A DNA stretch of 64,000 bases from Gammaproteobacteria bacterium (lineage in GTDB: Bacteria; Pseudomonadota; Gammaproteobacteria; Pseudomonadales; Porticoccaceae). Below the pieces are notes generated by a model. The model saw only the letters and a list, made by a program, of their open reading frames with translations, was not told the DNA's origin and made no database searches. Of this stretch, positions 1-9,021 are shown in pieces. The position numbers and the translations under genes were made by a program. Every line of letters begins with the position of its first letter. The first letter of the stretch is position 1. The stretch lies in NCBI GenBank assembly GCA_016708925.1, contig JADJET010000001.1, forward strand, positions 124,001 through 188,000, read 5' to 3'.

Positions 1-534
1 GCCTTCGCACAGATCGGCCGCCACCTGGGTCATCAGTGGCCCTACCGCCGCCAGAAATACGCGCGGCGGACCGGCGTCGCTCGGTTTGGGGGTGAACACC
101 GGCGTCATTAGCGTGTGCTGATAGAACTCGCCGCGAAAATTCAGCGGCTCGCCCTGATACCAGTTGGCCCAGATCGCCTGCATCGCCGCGATGAATTCGC
201 GCATCCGCGCCGCGGGTTGCGACCAGGGCATCGAGAAGCGCCGCTCGATATGGGCGCGAATCTGCGAGCCCAACCCGAGAATGAAGCGCCCCCCGGAATA
301 ACCGTTGAGGTCGTTGCCGATGGCGGCCAGATTCATCGGGTTGCGTGCAAAGGCCACCGCGATGGCCGTGGTCAGATCCAGCGCCTTGCTGTGCTCGGCG
401 GCAAGCAGCAGCGGAAAAAAAGGATCGTGACCGGTTTCAACGGTCTGGAGCCCGGCGAAACCGGCAGCTTCCAGCGCGGCGACCTGCGCGGGCACCGCCG
501 CCAGATTGTGGTGTAACAGGGCATCGACTTTCAT
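1..534 (-). CDS. LLM class F420/flavin-dependent oxidoreductase (partial, N-terminal part)
   Basis: The frame starts at an ATG at 534 and stays open for 178 codons until it runs off the window at base 1. The start (MKVDALLHHN), the TGHDPFFPLLLAAEHS stretch, the TAIAVAFARNP strand and the GGRFILGLGSQIR segment are typical of luciferase-like TIM-barrel monooxygenases that use F420 or FMN. The C-terminal half is missing. The family oxidises or reduces varied small substrates, and the substrate here cannot be read from sequence. It is the first of three LLM enzymes in this window and sits beside housekeeping genes on the same strand, so its operon partners probably lie to the left. Confidence 0.85.
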   Translation of the reverse strand, partial: MKVDALLHHNLAAVPAQVAALEAAGFAGLQTVETGHDPFFPLLLAAEHSKALDLTTAIAVAFARNPMNLAAIGNDLNGYSGGRFILGLGSQIRAHIERRFSMPWSQPAARMREFIAAMQAIWANWYQGEPLNFRGEFYQHTLMTPVFTPKPSDAGPPRVFLAAVGPLMTQVAADLCEG

Positions 535-663
535 GGCACGACTCCGCTGGATTCTGGTTATCGGATGCGCGCTACCCGCGCCGCGCATGGCTCAAGGATA
601 GCCCATTCCGGTGTCGGTGCCAGTATCCTGGAAGTACCACGGCAGCGCGGCGAGAATACGCGG

Positions 664-1006
664 TTACCCGTTGGACAGCGGCTCCAGACGGATCATGTCC
701 AAGGCCGGCTCTTCGTAGGGGATGCGCGGCTCTGAGCGCGGCAATAACGGCTGCTGCGCAGTCTTCCACGCAGACCATCTCGACCCGGTATTCAGGGACA
801 ATCTCAACCTCGTCGTGAACGCCGAGATGAGGTTTGCTGCCGGCCAGCGGCCGGAACTGGCCCTCGCCCAGCACCTGCCAGCAACACTGATCGTAGGCGC
901 CGATGCGGCCGGCGCCGGCCGCGAACACCGCCTGTTTCACGGCTTCCAGATGGCTCGCGGGCACATAGAAACAGAGCTTGTACGCCCGCTCCGCCGCGCT
1001 GGTCAC
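664..1006 (-). pseudogene. NIF3/YqfO-like (CutA-fold) domain protein, frameshifted
   Basis: From a GTG at 1006 the protein reads YKLCFYVPASHLEAVK, then GAGRIGAYDQCCWQ and GQFRPLAGSKP, the hallmark stretches of the small stand-alone NIF3/YqfO N-terminal-type domain (CutA-like fold). The family normally ends HPYEEPALD...; here the frame breaks right after HP. Removing one base from the G run at 718-721 (a C run on the coding strand) restores HPYEEPALDMIRLEPLSNG and a stop at 664, giving 113 aa, a normal length. The gene is thus complete except for one extra base. Function of the family is unclear (metal or nucleotide binding has been suggested). It lies 16 bp downstream of the ybbN/cnoX gene on the same strand. 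Confidence 0.8.
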
Positions 1007-1022
1007 GACGCGCGCCGGTCCG

Positions 1023-1877
1023 CTAATACAGCAGGTTGAAGAACTGGCGCTGGAAGCGCACCGCCATCGGATCGCCCTTGCCCAGCGCTGCCAGCGTATC
1101 CAGAAACGCTTTCCTGGCGGCGCCTGCGCCGAACTCGCGATCGCGTTTCAGCAAACCCAGCAGCAAATCGAGCGCCGCTTCGTAATGGCGTTCGGCGCGG
1201 TACTGCCCCGCCAGCTCCAGGACCAGATCACCGTTATCCGGCTGTTCCCGCAGGCGGCGTTCGAGGACCTCGATCTCCGGCGACTTGGCGGCCTGGCGGC
1301 GGGCTTGCAGCAACGCCTCGACATTGGCGTAGTCCGGCCCCTTCCCCGCCGCGCTGATGCCCTTGAGGACGGTCTCGGCTTCGTCGCAACGATTCAGTTG
1401 AATCAGATCCTGGGCGAGCGCGAGGCCGATGTAGTCGATGCGCCCGGATTCCTCGTAGGCCGTGCGCAATTGCGGCAGCGCGCCGTCGAAATCGCCCGCC
1501 TGCATTTTGGCAATGGCGTCATCGAGCGTCGCTTCCCAGGCCGGCGGGAGATGTTTTTCCAGAATCTTGCGCACCTGGGTTTCCGGCTGCGCGCCCTGAA
1601 ACGCATCCACCGGCTGGCCGTCGCGCATCAGGATCACCGTGGGCAGGCTGCGCACCCCGAACTGACCGGCGATATCGGGCTCGCGGTCGGCGTTGACCTT
1701 GGCGAGCAGAAACTGGCCTTTGTACTCCGTGGCAAGTTTTTCCAGGATCGGCAGCAGCGCCTTGCAGGGTGCACACCAGTCGGCCCAGAAATCCACCACC
1801 ACCAGGCGCCGTCGGGATTCATCGATCAGTACCTGACGGGCGTTTTCGAGTGTGACTTCAACGATATCTTGATTCAT
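1023..1877 (-). CDS. cnoX: Thioredoxin-TPR co-chaperone (YbbN/CnoX family)
   Basis: 284 aa. Residues about 5-110 form a thioredoxin fold with the active-site motif WCAPCK and the cis-Pro loop SLPTV. The rest is helical TPR-like repeats, as in YbbN/CnoX, a holdase that guards unfolded proteins and hands them to GroEL and DnaK. Escherichia coli YbbN has lost the CXXC motif; this protein keeps it, as Caulobacter CnoX and many other gammaproteobacterial homologues do, so it may also reduce disulfides. The ATG overlaps the purL stop in an ATGA, so the two are probably translationally coupled. No frameshift is seen. Confidence 0.9.
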   Translation of the reverse strand: MNQDIVEVTLENARQVLIDESRRRLVVVDFWADWCAPCKALLPILEKLATEYKGQFLLAKVNADREPDIAGQFGVRSLPTVILMRDGQPVDAFQGAQPETQVRKILEKHLPPAWEATLDDAIAKMQAGDFDGALPQLRTAYEESGRIDYIGLALAQDLIQLNRCDEAETVLKGISAAGKGPDYANVEALLQARRQAAKSPEIEVLERRLREQPDNGDLVLELAGQYRAERHYEAALDLLLGLLKRDREFGAGAARKAFLDTLAALGKGDPMAVRFQRQFFNLLY

Positions 1878-4800
1878 TGCACAAACACCCTTGCGTTGCG
1901 AAACAGGCGCAGCCAGGCGCCGTCCTCACCCCATCTGTCCGGCCGCCAGGAATTGGTGACGGCGCGAAACACGCGCTCCGGATGGGGCATCATGATGGTA
2001 ACCCGGCCATCGGTGGTCGTAAGCCCCGCGATGCCCGCCGGCGAACCGTTGGGATTGGCCGGATAGCGTTCGGCGATCTGTCCGCGGCTATCCGCGTAGC
2101 GCAGCGCCAAGGTACCAGACTGCTCCGCCCGGGCAAGTCCGCCCGCGGCAAAGGTCGCCCGGCCTTCGCCGTGGGCGACCGCGATGGGCAGTACCGAACC
2201 CGCCATGCCCGCGAGCAATACCGAGGGCGATGGCTCGATCTTCAGCAGCAGCGTGCGCGCCTCGAACTGCTCGGACTGGTTGCGGGCAAACAGCGGCCAG
2301 TGGTCGGCGCCCGGAATCAGCTCGCGCAACTGCGACAGCATCTGACAGCCGTTGCAGACGCCCAATGCAAACGTCTCGGAGCGGGCAAAAAAGGTCGCGA
2401 AAGCGTCGCGCGCCCGGGCGTTGAACAGCACACTGCGGGCCCAGCCGACGCCGGCGCCCAGCACATCGCCGTAGGAAAAGCCGCCGCAGGCGACCAGGCC
2501 CTGGAACGCCGAGAGCTCGACCCGTCCCGCCAGCACATCGCTCATATGGACATCGATGGCGGAAAATCCCGCGCGATCGAACGCCGCCGCCATTTCGAGC
2601 TGACCATTGACGCCCTGCTCGCGCAGAATCGCGACCCGCGGCCGCACGCCGGTGGCAATACCGGTGGCAATGTAGGGCGCCGCCACGTCGTCGGTCAGTT
2701 CGAAGCTGGGCAGCGCCACCAGTTGATTGTCTGCGCTGTCGATAGCGGCGAATTCCTGCAAGGCGCAATCGGGATTGTCGCGCAGCGCCTGCATCCGGTA
2801 ACTGGTCTCCGCCCACAGCCGTTGCAGCGCGGCGCGCGTTGCGCGGTAGATTTCCTGCCCGCCGGATGCGATGACGATGTCCTCCGCCGCCGTCACCCTG
2901 CCCAGCCGCCGCACGCAGCCGGCGAGGCCGGCCGCTTCGAAGCGCGCGCTGACGGTCGCCACACGTTCGTGCTTTACCTCAAGGACCGCGCCCAATTCTT
3001 CGCAAAACAGCACGGCGAGCGGATCGCAATCGACTGGCAGGGAAACCTGTACCCCGCGCCGGCCGGCAAAACACATCTCCGCCAACGTGGTGAACAGGCC
3101 GCCGTCGGAGCGGTCGTGATAGGCCAGAATATCGCCCGCCGCCAGACTCTCCTGCATCGCGGCGACAAAACCGGCGAGCCGTTTGGGTTCGTCGACATCC
3201 GGGACCCGGTCGCCAAACTCGCCAAACACCTGCGCCAGAATCGAGCCGCCCAGACGGTCCGCGCCCGCGCCCAGGTCAATCAACAGCAGTTCGCTGGCGC
3301 TGCCCCGCAACTGCGGCGTCAGCGCCGCGCGCACGTCGCTGACCGGCGCGAACGCCGAGACGATCAGCGACACCGGTGCCGCGACGGATTTGTCGACGGC
3401 GCCCTCGCGCCACACCGTGCGCATGGACAGCGAATCCTTGCCAACCGGAATGGCGATGCCCAGCGCCGGGCACAGCTCCAGGCCCACCGCCGCCACCGCG
3501 CGATAGAGATTGGCGTCCTCGCCGGGCACGCCGGCGGCGCACATCCAGTTGGCGGACAGCTTGATGTTGCCGATGGCGCCGACCGGCGCCGCCGCGATAT
3601 TGGTCAGCGCCTCGCCCACCGCCATCCGGGCCGCCGCCGCGCTATCCAGCAGTGCCAGCGGCGTGCGCTCACCCATCGCCATGGCCTCACCGGCGCAGGT
3701 ATCGAACGCCGCCGTGGTCATCGCGTAATCGGCCACCGGCACCTGCCAGGGCCCGACCATCTGGTCCCGCGCCACCATGCCGGTGATCGAGCGATCGCCG
3801 ATGGTGATCAGAAACGCCTTGCTGGCCACCGTGGGATGGCGCAATACCCGGGTCACGGCGTCTGCAACGCTGATGCCGCTGGTGTCGAACCGCTTGCCCG
3901 GACGCGCGACGGATGTCACATCGCGCTGCATTCGGGGCGGTTTGCCGAACAGCACCGAGAGCGGCAGATCCACCGGACGATCCCCGAACAGCGGGTCCAC
4001 CAGCGTCAGATGGTGCGCGGCGGTGGATTCGCCCACGACGGCGTAAGGACAACGCTCGCGGGCGCAAATGGCGGCGAATTCTTCGAGATGCTCCGGCGCG
4101 ACGGCCAGCACATAGCGCTCCTGGGCTTCGTTGCACCAGATCTCCAGGGGCGACATGCCGGGTTCGGCGCTCGGCACCGCGCGCAGATCGAAGTTGCCGC
4201 CGCAGCCGCCGTCCTTGACCAGTTCGGGGAAGGCATTGGACAGGCCCCCGGCTCCCACATCGTGAATAAACGCGATGGGATTGGCTTCGCCCCGCGCCCA
4301 GCAACGGTCGATCACCTCCTGACAGCGCCGCTCCATCTCCGGGTTCTGGCGCTGCACCGAGGCGAAATCCAGATGTTCGGCGCTGTCGCCCGAGGTCATC
4401 GACGACGCCGCCCCGCCGCCGAGCCCGATCAGCAGCGCGGGTCCGCCCAGCGCTATCAATTGGTAACCGGGCTGAATGCCGCGCTTGATGACGTGCTCGG
4501 GGCGGACATTGCCGTAGCCGCCCGCGATCATGATGGGCTTGTGATAGCCCCAGCGACGGCCGTCGTGATCGACCTCGAAGGCGCGGAAATAGCCGCACAG
4601 ATTGGGGCGCCCGAACTCGTTGTTGAAGGCGGCGGCACCGATGGGACCGTCGCGCATGATGGTGAACGCGGAGACGATGCGGTCCGGGCGGCCGTAATCG
4701 CTCTCCCAGGGTTGTTCGAAGCCCGGAATCCGCAGGTGGGAAACGCTGAAGCCCGCAAGGCCGGCCTTGGGGCGAGCACCGCGGCCGGTGGCGCCTTCGT

Positions 4801-5753
4801 CGCGAATCTCGCCACCGGCCCCGGTGCCGGCACCGGGAAAGGGCGCAATGGCGGTGGGATGGTTGTGGGTCTCCACCTTCATCAGGATATGGATCGGCTC
4901 GGGATGGGCGCGGTATTCGCCACTTTGGGGCTCGGGGAAAAACCGCCCTCCGGATGCGCCCTCGATCACCGCCGCGTTATCGGAATAGGCCGACAGCACG
5001 CCGTCACCCGAGCAGGCATGGGTATTCCGGATCATTCCGAACAGCGTCTGCGCCTGCGGGCTGTCATCGATGGTCCAGGTCGCGTTGAAAATCTTGTGCC
5101 GGCAATGCTCCGAGTTGGCCTGGGCAAACATCATCAGTTCGACGTCGGTGGGGTCGCGCCCAAGGCGAAGGAAGCTTTCCAGCAGGTAGTCGATTTCGTC
5201 GGCGGCCAGCGCGAGCCCCAGCTCAAGGTTGGCGCGGACCAGCGCCGCCCGGCCCTGCGCCAGTACCGGCACCTGCACGAGGCGACGCGCGTCGTGCTCG
5301 GCAAACAGGGCGGCGGCGGCATCGAGGGAATCGAACACCGCCTCCACCATGCGGTCGTGAAGTAGTGCCGCCAACGTCCGATATTCCGCGGTGGACAGGC
5401 CGGTCGCGGCACGCACGCGGTAGGCAATGCCGCGCTCGATGCGGTGCACGCTCGTCAGCCCCGCGTTGTGGGCAATGTCGGTCGCCTTGCTGGACCAGGG
5501 CGAGAGCGTTCCCGGGTCGCGGGATCACCAGCAACAAGGTGCCGTCGTCGAATTCGGGCGCGCGGCCGGTAACGTCGGCGAGCAGGTCGTTCAAACGGCC
5601 TTCGTCGAACGGCGAAAAATCGGCCGCGGTAGCGACGAAATGGACATGCCGCGCGGAAAGGTGCTGCACCGCCGGCACGGCCCGGGTCAGCGCCGCGAGC
5701 AGGCGTTCCTGGCGAAACGCGGAAAGCGCCGATGAGCCGGGCAAGATCAGCAT
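1874..5753 (-). CDS. purL: Phosphoribosylformylglycinamidine synthase (FGAM synthase), with an apparent frameshift
   Basis: Catalyses step 4 of de novo purine synthesis, FGAR + Gln + ATP to FGAM. The protein has the single-chain gammaproteobacterial layout: N-terminal PurS-like part, two AIRS-type synthase halves, and a C-terminal class I glutaminase with GVCNGCQM (nucleophile Cys) and MPHPERVFR. The true start is the ATG at 5753 (MLILPGSSALSAFRQ), but after LLLVIPRPG the frame shifts. One extra base at 5509-5510 separates it from TLSPWSSKATDIAHN, after which the frame is open to 1874. Without that base the protein is about 1292 aa, against 1295 in E. coli. An initiation at 5449 would lose the N-terminal domain. 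Because the gene is a core one, a sequence error is the best explanation. Confidence 0.93.
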
Positions 5754-5833
5754 CGAAAAATCTCGCGGCAAGGGCGGGTAGGGTCGCGGCATTGTACTGA
5801 AAAAGGCCCGCGACGGGCGTTCAAACCGCTCGC

Positions 5834-6301
5834 TCAGCGGCGCCGGGAACGGAAAAAATCCACCAGCAGCGCGCCGCACTCGGCCGCCAGCACACCCTCG
5901 CTCCAGGCAATACGGTGATTGAAACAACCCGCTTCGAGCAGCTCGAACTGGCTTGCGACAGCCCCGGCGCGCGGCTCCCGCGCCCCGAACACGAGCCGCG
6001 CCACCCGCGCGTGAATCAGTGCTCCCACGCACATGGCGCAAGGCTCCAGGGTGACGTAAAGCGTGGTATCGATCAGACGGTAATTGCCGCGCCGGCGCGC
6101 GGAGTCGCGCAGCGCGTTGATTTCGGCATGAGCGGTGGGATCGCAGGCGCCGATGGGGCAATTCCAGCCTTCCCCCACGACCTGCCCGTCCGCAACCAGC
6201 ACGGCCGCAACCGGTACTTCACCGGCCGCCGCCGCGCGCCCGGCAAGTTCCAGCGCCAGGCGCATCCAGTGTTCATCGGTACGGAAATCGGCGGTTTCCA
6301 C
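5834..6301 (-). CDS. tadA: tRNA-specific adenosine deaminase
   Basis: 155 aa. Deaminates A34 to inosine in the anticodon of tRNA-Arg(ACG). The zinc-dependent cytidine deaminase-like fold is complete: HAEINAL (zinc His and proton-shuttling Glu) and PCAMC (two zinc Cys), plus the TadA-typical GWNCPIGACDPTAHAE and FNHRIAWSEGV stretches. The start chosen is a GTG at 6301, which places TDEHWMRLALELA where E. coli TadA has it; the internal ATG at about 6265 would trim only the first helix. It lies just upstream of purL on the same strand, with about 80 bp between them. Confidence 0.92.
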   Translation of the reverse strand: METADFRTDEHWMRLALELAGRAAAAGEVPVAAVLVADGQVVGEGWNCPIGACDPTAHAEINALRDSARRRGNYRLIDTTLYVTLEPCAMCVGALIHARVARLVFGAREPRAGAVASQFELLEAGCFNHRIAWSEGVLAAECGALLVDFFRSRRR

Positions 6302-6378
6302 GGCGGCGGCTTGTGAGCGGGCGGTTGGTCGATCAAAAGCAGGTGCGGCAGTGCGTTACGCGCGGCGATCCGCGCCAG

Positions 6379-6855
6379 TCAGGCGTCGCGCGTCATGCGT
6401 TCAATGATGTAATCGAGGCTTCTGATACCGTCTTCCTGCTCCCGCTCGGACAGTTCGGAAAGGCTGACACGGTAAAACTCCAGCAACCGCGGCCGCATCT
6501 TGGCAAACACCTCGCGTCCGAGCGGACTCAGCACCACCCGGCGAGAGCGCTGATCGTCGGGGTTGACCAGCCGGCGCACATAGCCGGCTTCCTCCATGCG
6601 GTTGAGCACACCGTTCAGGCTCTGGCGACTTACCAGCAGATAATTCACCATTTCACTGACCGTCATGCCGGACTGGAAGCCGGGCCGGGACAATGAGCCC
6701 AGGATCGATAGCTGCTGGGCACTCATGTTGAATTCATCGAGGATCTTGGCGACTCGCCGCAGCGAGATGTTGGAGGCCTGATAGAGGCGAAAGAACAATT
6801 TCTCCGGTGTGTGCTGAATGCTGATCGCTGCTTTTGTCATGGCCGCCAGATACAT
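6379..6855 (-). CDS. MarR-family regulator, candidate BadR-like repressor of the adjacent alicyclic cluster
   Basis: 158 aa winged-helix regulator. The MarR core is clear: SAQQLSILGSL, the recognition region MTVSEMVNYLLVSRQSLNGVLNRMEEAGYV, and the wing with DDQRSRRVVLSPLG. An alternative start is the ATG at 6840. It is divergent from an acyl-CoA dehydrogenase-BadI-BadH set (6988-9819). In Rhodopseudomonas palustris the MarR protein BadR represses cyclohexanecarboxylate genes and responds to a ring CoA ester, so a similar local role is likely. That is inference from position and family; the ligand cannot be read from sequence. Confidence 0.85.
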   Translation of the reverse strand: MYLAAMTKAAISIQHTPEKLFFRLYQASNISLRRVAKILDEFNMSAQQLSILGSLSRPGFQSGMTVSEMVNYLLVSRQSLNGVLNRMEEAGYVRRLVNPDDQRSRRVVLSPLGREVFAKMRPRLLEFYRVSLSELSEREQEDGIRSLDYIIERMTRDA

Positions 6856-6876
6856 TGAGTTATAATTTCACGCGCC

Positions 6877-6906
6877 AGTATAAGAAGAATTTCTCCGGCA
6901 TGGCAA
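6877..6906 (-). promoter_or_regulatory. Candidate sigma70 promoter for the MarR gene
   Basis: On the minus strand, TTGCCA (6906-6901) and TATACT (6882-6877) are separated by 18 bp and point at the ATG at 6855. On the plus strand the same 130-bp divergent interval holds a TATAAT at 6861-6866 that could serve the acyl-CoA dehydrogenase, but no good -35 lies at the right distance. Short TTATA/TATAA arms flank this zone and could be part of a MarR operator. Read by eye only. Confidence 0.4.
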
Positions 6907-6987
6907 TGACCCAGCGCAGGCCGGGACAGCCATCATTTTGGCAATGTCATTACGCAACCCGCACCAAAAACGGTACAGGAAAGCCCG

Positions 6988-8133
6988 ATGGATTTCGCGC
7001 TCGACGAATTTCAGACCAGCCTGCTGACGACCGCGCAGCGGTTTGCCGCCGACCGCCTGGCGCCGGCGTACCGCGCACGCGAAAGCAGCGGCGTGATCGA
7101 ACCGGATTTGATCCGCGAGATGGGCCGGCTCGGCCTGATCGCTCCCGAGGTTCCGGAGCCGCACGGCGGCAGCGGACTCGACGAACTCACTTCGGGTCTG
7201 GTCACCGAAGCCATCGCCAGCGGCGACATGAATGTCGCTTATGTGCAGATCATGGCGTCGCTGCTGTCGAGTTGTATCCTGAAGTACGCTACCCCGGAGG
7301 CCATCGCCGCCACCGTGCCGGGGCTGTGCAGCGGCGCGCTGCTGGGCTCGATCGGCGTCACCGAACCGCGCGGCGGTTCCGACGCGGCGAGCCTGATGCT
7401 GCGCGCCGAGCGCGACGGCGATCACTATGTGCTGAACGGCGAAAAAGCTTCCATCTCGCTCGCGGACCAGGCCGATTTCAACCTCGCCTTCGCGCGCACC
7501 GGAACGCCCGAACAAAAGGCCCACGGGGTATCGGCTTTCATTGTGGACCTGAAGGCGCCGGGCATCAGTCGCTCCCGCTTCGACGACATCGGCGAAAAGG
7601 CCGTGGGGCGCGGTTCGATCTTCTTCGACAATGTGCGGGTGGCCACGGCCTTTCGTGTCGGCGACGAGGGCAAGGGCTTCGTGCAGGTGATGCAGGGCTT
7701 CGATTTCAGTCGCGCCCTGATCGGCTTGCAGTGCATTGCGGTGGCGCGCATCTGTCTCGACGAAACCTGGCAATTCATTCAGGAACGGCAGGCGTTCGGC
7801 AAGCCACTGGCCGCCAACCAGGGCATCACCTTCCCCCTCGCCGAGCTCGAAACCCAGCTTGAAGGCGCGCGCCTCGTCTGTCTGAAGGCACTCTGGCTCA
7901 AGTCGCAAAAATTGAAGCACACCCGCGAAGCGGCCATGGCCAAATGGTGGGCGCCCAAGCTCGCCTTCGAGATCGTGCAACAGTGTCTGCTGATCCACGG
8001 TCACGGTGGCTACAGCACCGAGCTGCCGTTCGAACAGCGCCTGCGCGATGTGTTCGGCATGCAGATCGGCGATGGCACCGCCCACATCATGAAAATGATC
8101 ATCGCGCGCGAGCACGTCGGCCGCATCGGCTGA
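6988..8133 (+). CDS. Acyl-CoA dehydrogenase, probable cyclohexanecarboxyl-CoA dehydrogenase (BadJ/AliB-like)
   Basis: 381 aa, the normal length of the family. The N-terminal helical domain is followed by the FAD/substrate segment GVTEPRGGSDAAS, the REQFG-like segment ERQAFGKPLAANQG, and the C-terminal HGHGGYSTELPFEQRLRD. It oxidises an acyl-CoA to the 2,3-enoyl-CoA with electron transfer to ETF. The substrate is inferred from context: the next two genes are a BadI-type ring hydrolase and a BadH-like dehydrogenase, and a MarR gene is divergent, as in the cyclohexanecarboxylate clusters of Rhodopseudomonas. An AGGA ribosome site precedes the ATG. A general acyl-CoA dehydrogenase role remains possible. 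Confidence 0.82.
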   Translation: MDFALDEFQTSLLTTAQRFAADRLAPAYRARESSGVIEPDLIREMGRLGLIAPEVPEPHGGSGLDELTSGLVTEAIASGDMNVAYVQIMASLLSSCILKYATPEAIAATVPGLCSGALLGSIGVTEPRGGSDAASLMLRAERDGDHYVLNGEKASISLADQADFNLAFARTGTPEQKAHGVSAFIVDLKAPGISRSRFDDIGEKAVGRGSIFFDNVRVATAFRVGDEGKGFVQVMQGFDFSRALIGLQCIAVARICLDETWQFIQERQAFGKPLAANQGITFPLAELETQLEGARLVCLKALWLKSQKLKHTREAAMAKWWAPKLAFEIVQQCLLIHGHGGYSTELPFEQRLRDVFGMQIGDGTAHIMKMIIAREHVGRIG

Positions 8134-8225
8134 CACCGCAGGCGCGGAAGGACTCGCCAACTTTACCGAAAAGCGCACACTGCGTTTCTCCAGCCAACCC
8201 GCAACAACAAGAGGACAACCCACGC

Positions 8226-9008
8226 ATGAACTACCAGGACATCATCTACGAAGTCAAAGATCGCGCCGCCTACATCACCATCAACCGGCCCGAGAAATAC
8301 AACGCCTTTCGCGGCATTACCTGCGATGAGCTGATCCACGCCTTTCAGCGCGCCGGCTGGGACAAGGAGATCGGGGTGATCGTATTCTCCGGCGCCGGGA
8401 ACAAGGCGTTCTGCACCGGTGGCGACCAGTCCGCCCACGACGGCCAGTATGACGGGCGCGGCACCATCGGTCTGCCGGTGGAGGAACTGCACACGGTTAT
8501 CCGCGACGTGCCCAAGCCGGTGATCGCGCGCGTTCAGGGCTTCGCCATCGGCGGCGGCAACGTGCTGGCGGTACTGTGCGATCTCACCATCGCCGGGGAA
8601 AGCGCCCAGTTCGGCCAGGTCGGCCCCAAGATGGGCTCCGTGGATCCGGGCTTCGGCACCGCTTATCTGACCCATGTGGTGGGCGAGAAAAAAGCGCGCG
8701 AAATCTGGTATCTGTGCCGCCGCTACAGTGCGCAGGAAGCGCTCGCCATGGGTCTGGTCAACAAGGTCGTACCCGACGACCAGCTCGATGCCGAGGTGGC
8801 GGCCTGGTGCGCCGAGATTGTCGAGCGCAGCCCTACCGCCATCGCCATTGCCAAGCGCTCGTTCGTGGCCAACACCGAGCACATTCGCGGTATCGGCAGC
8901 CTGGGTCTGCAAGCGCTCAAGCTGTACTACGATACCGACGAATCCCGCGAGGGTGTCAACGCCCTGCAGGAAAAGCGCAAGCCTGATTTCCGCAAGTATG
9001 TGAAATAA
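8226..9008 (+). CDS. badI: 2-ketocyclohexanecarboxyl-CoA hydrolase (ring-opening crotonase)
   Basis: 260 aa, exactly the length of Rhodopseudomonas BadI. BadI cleaves the ring of 2-ketocyclohexane-1-carboxyl-CoA by water to give pimeloyl-CoA. The match runs over the whole protein: INRPEKYNAFRG, the oxyanion region FCTGGDQSAHDGQYDGRG, VIARVQGFAIGGGNVLA, GQVGPKMGSVDPGFGTA and the C-terminal LKLYYDTDESREGV. The related MenB family shares some of these signatures, but the GGDQS...DGRGT spacing and the C-terminus favour BadI. The ATG at 8226 has GAGGA upstream at 8211-8215. It lies 92 bp after the dehydrogenase and 13 bp before the SDR, so it sits in one operon. Confidence 0.88.
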   Translation: MNYQDIIYEVKDRAAYITINRPEKYNAFRGITCDELIHAFQRAGWDKEIGVIVFSGAGNKAFCTGGDQSAHDGQYDGRGTIGLPVEELHTVIRDVPKPVIARVQGFAIGGGNVLAVLCDLTIAGESAQFGQVGPKMGSVDPGFGTAYLTHVVGEKKAREIWYLCRRYSAQEALAMGLVNKVVPDDQLDAEVAAWCAEIVERSPTAIAIAKRSFVANTEHIRGIGSLGLQALKLYYDTDESREGVNALQEKRKPDFRKYVK

Positions 9009-9021
9009 CCCGGAGCCTCCC

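Noticed and set aside
1877..5365. A 1162-codon open frame on the plus strand opposite purL
   Set aside because: Shadow of a high-GC gene; the composition is rich in Arg, Gly, His and Gln with no domain, and purL on the other strand is certain.
5440..5520. Programmed frameshift in purL
   Set aside because: No slippery heptamer, no stop codon arrangement or pseudoknot typical of recoding, and the family is not known to be recoded.
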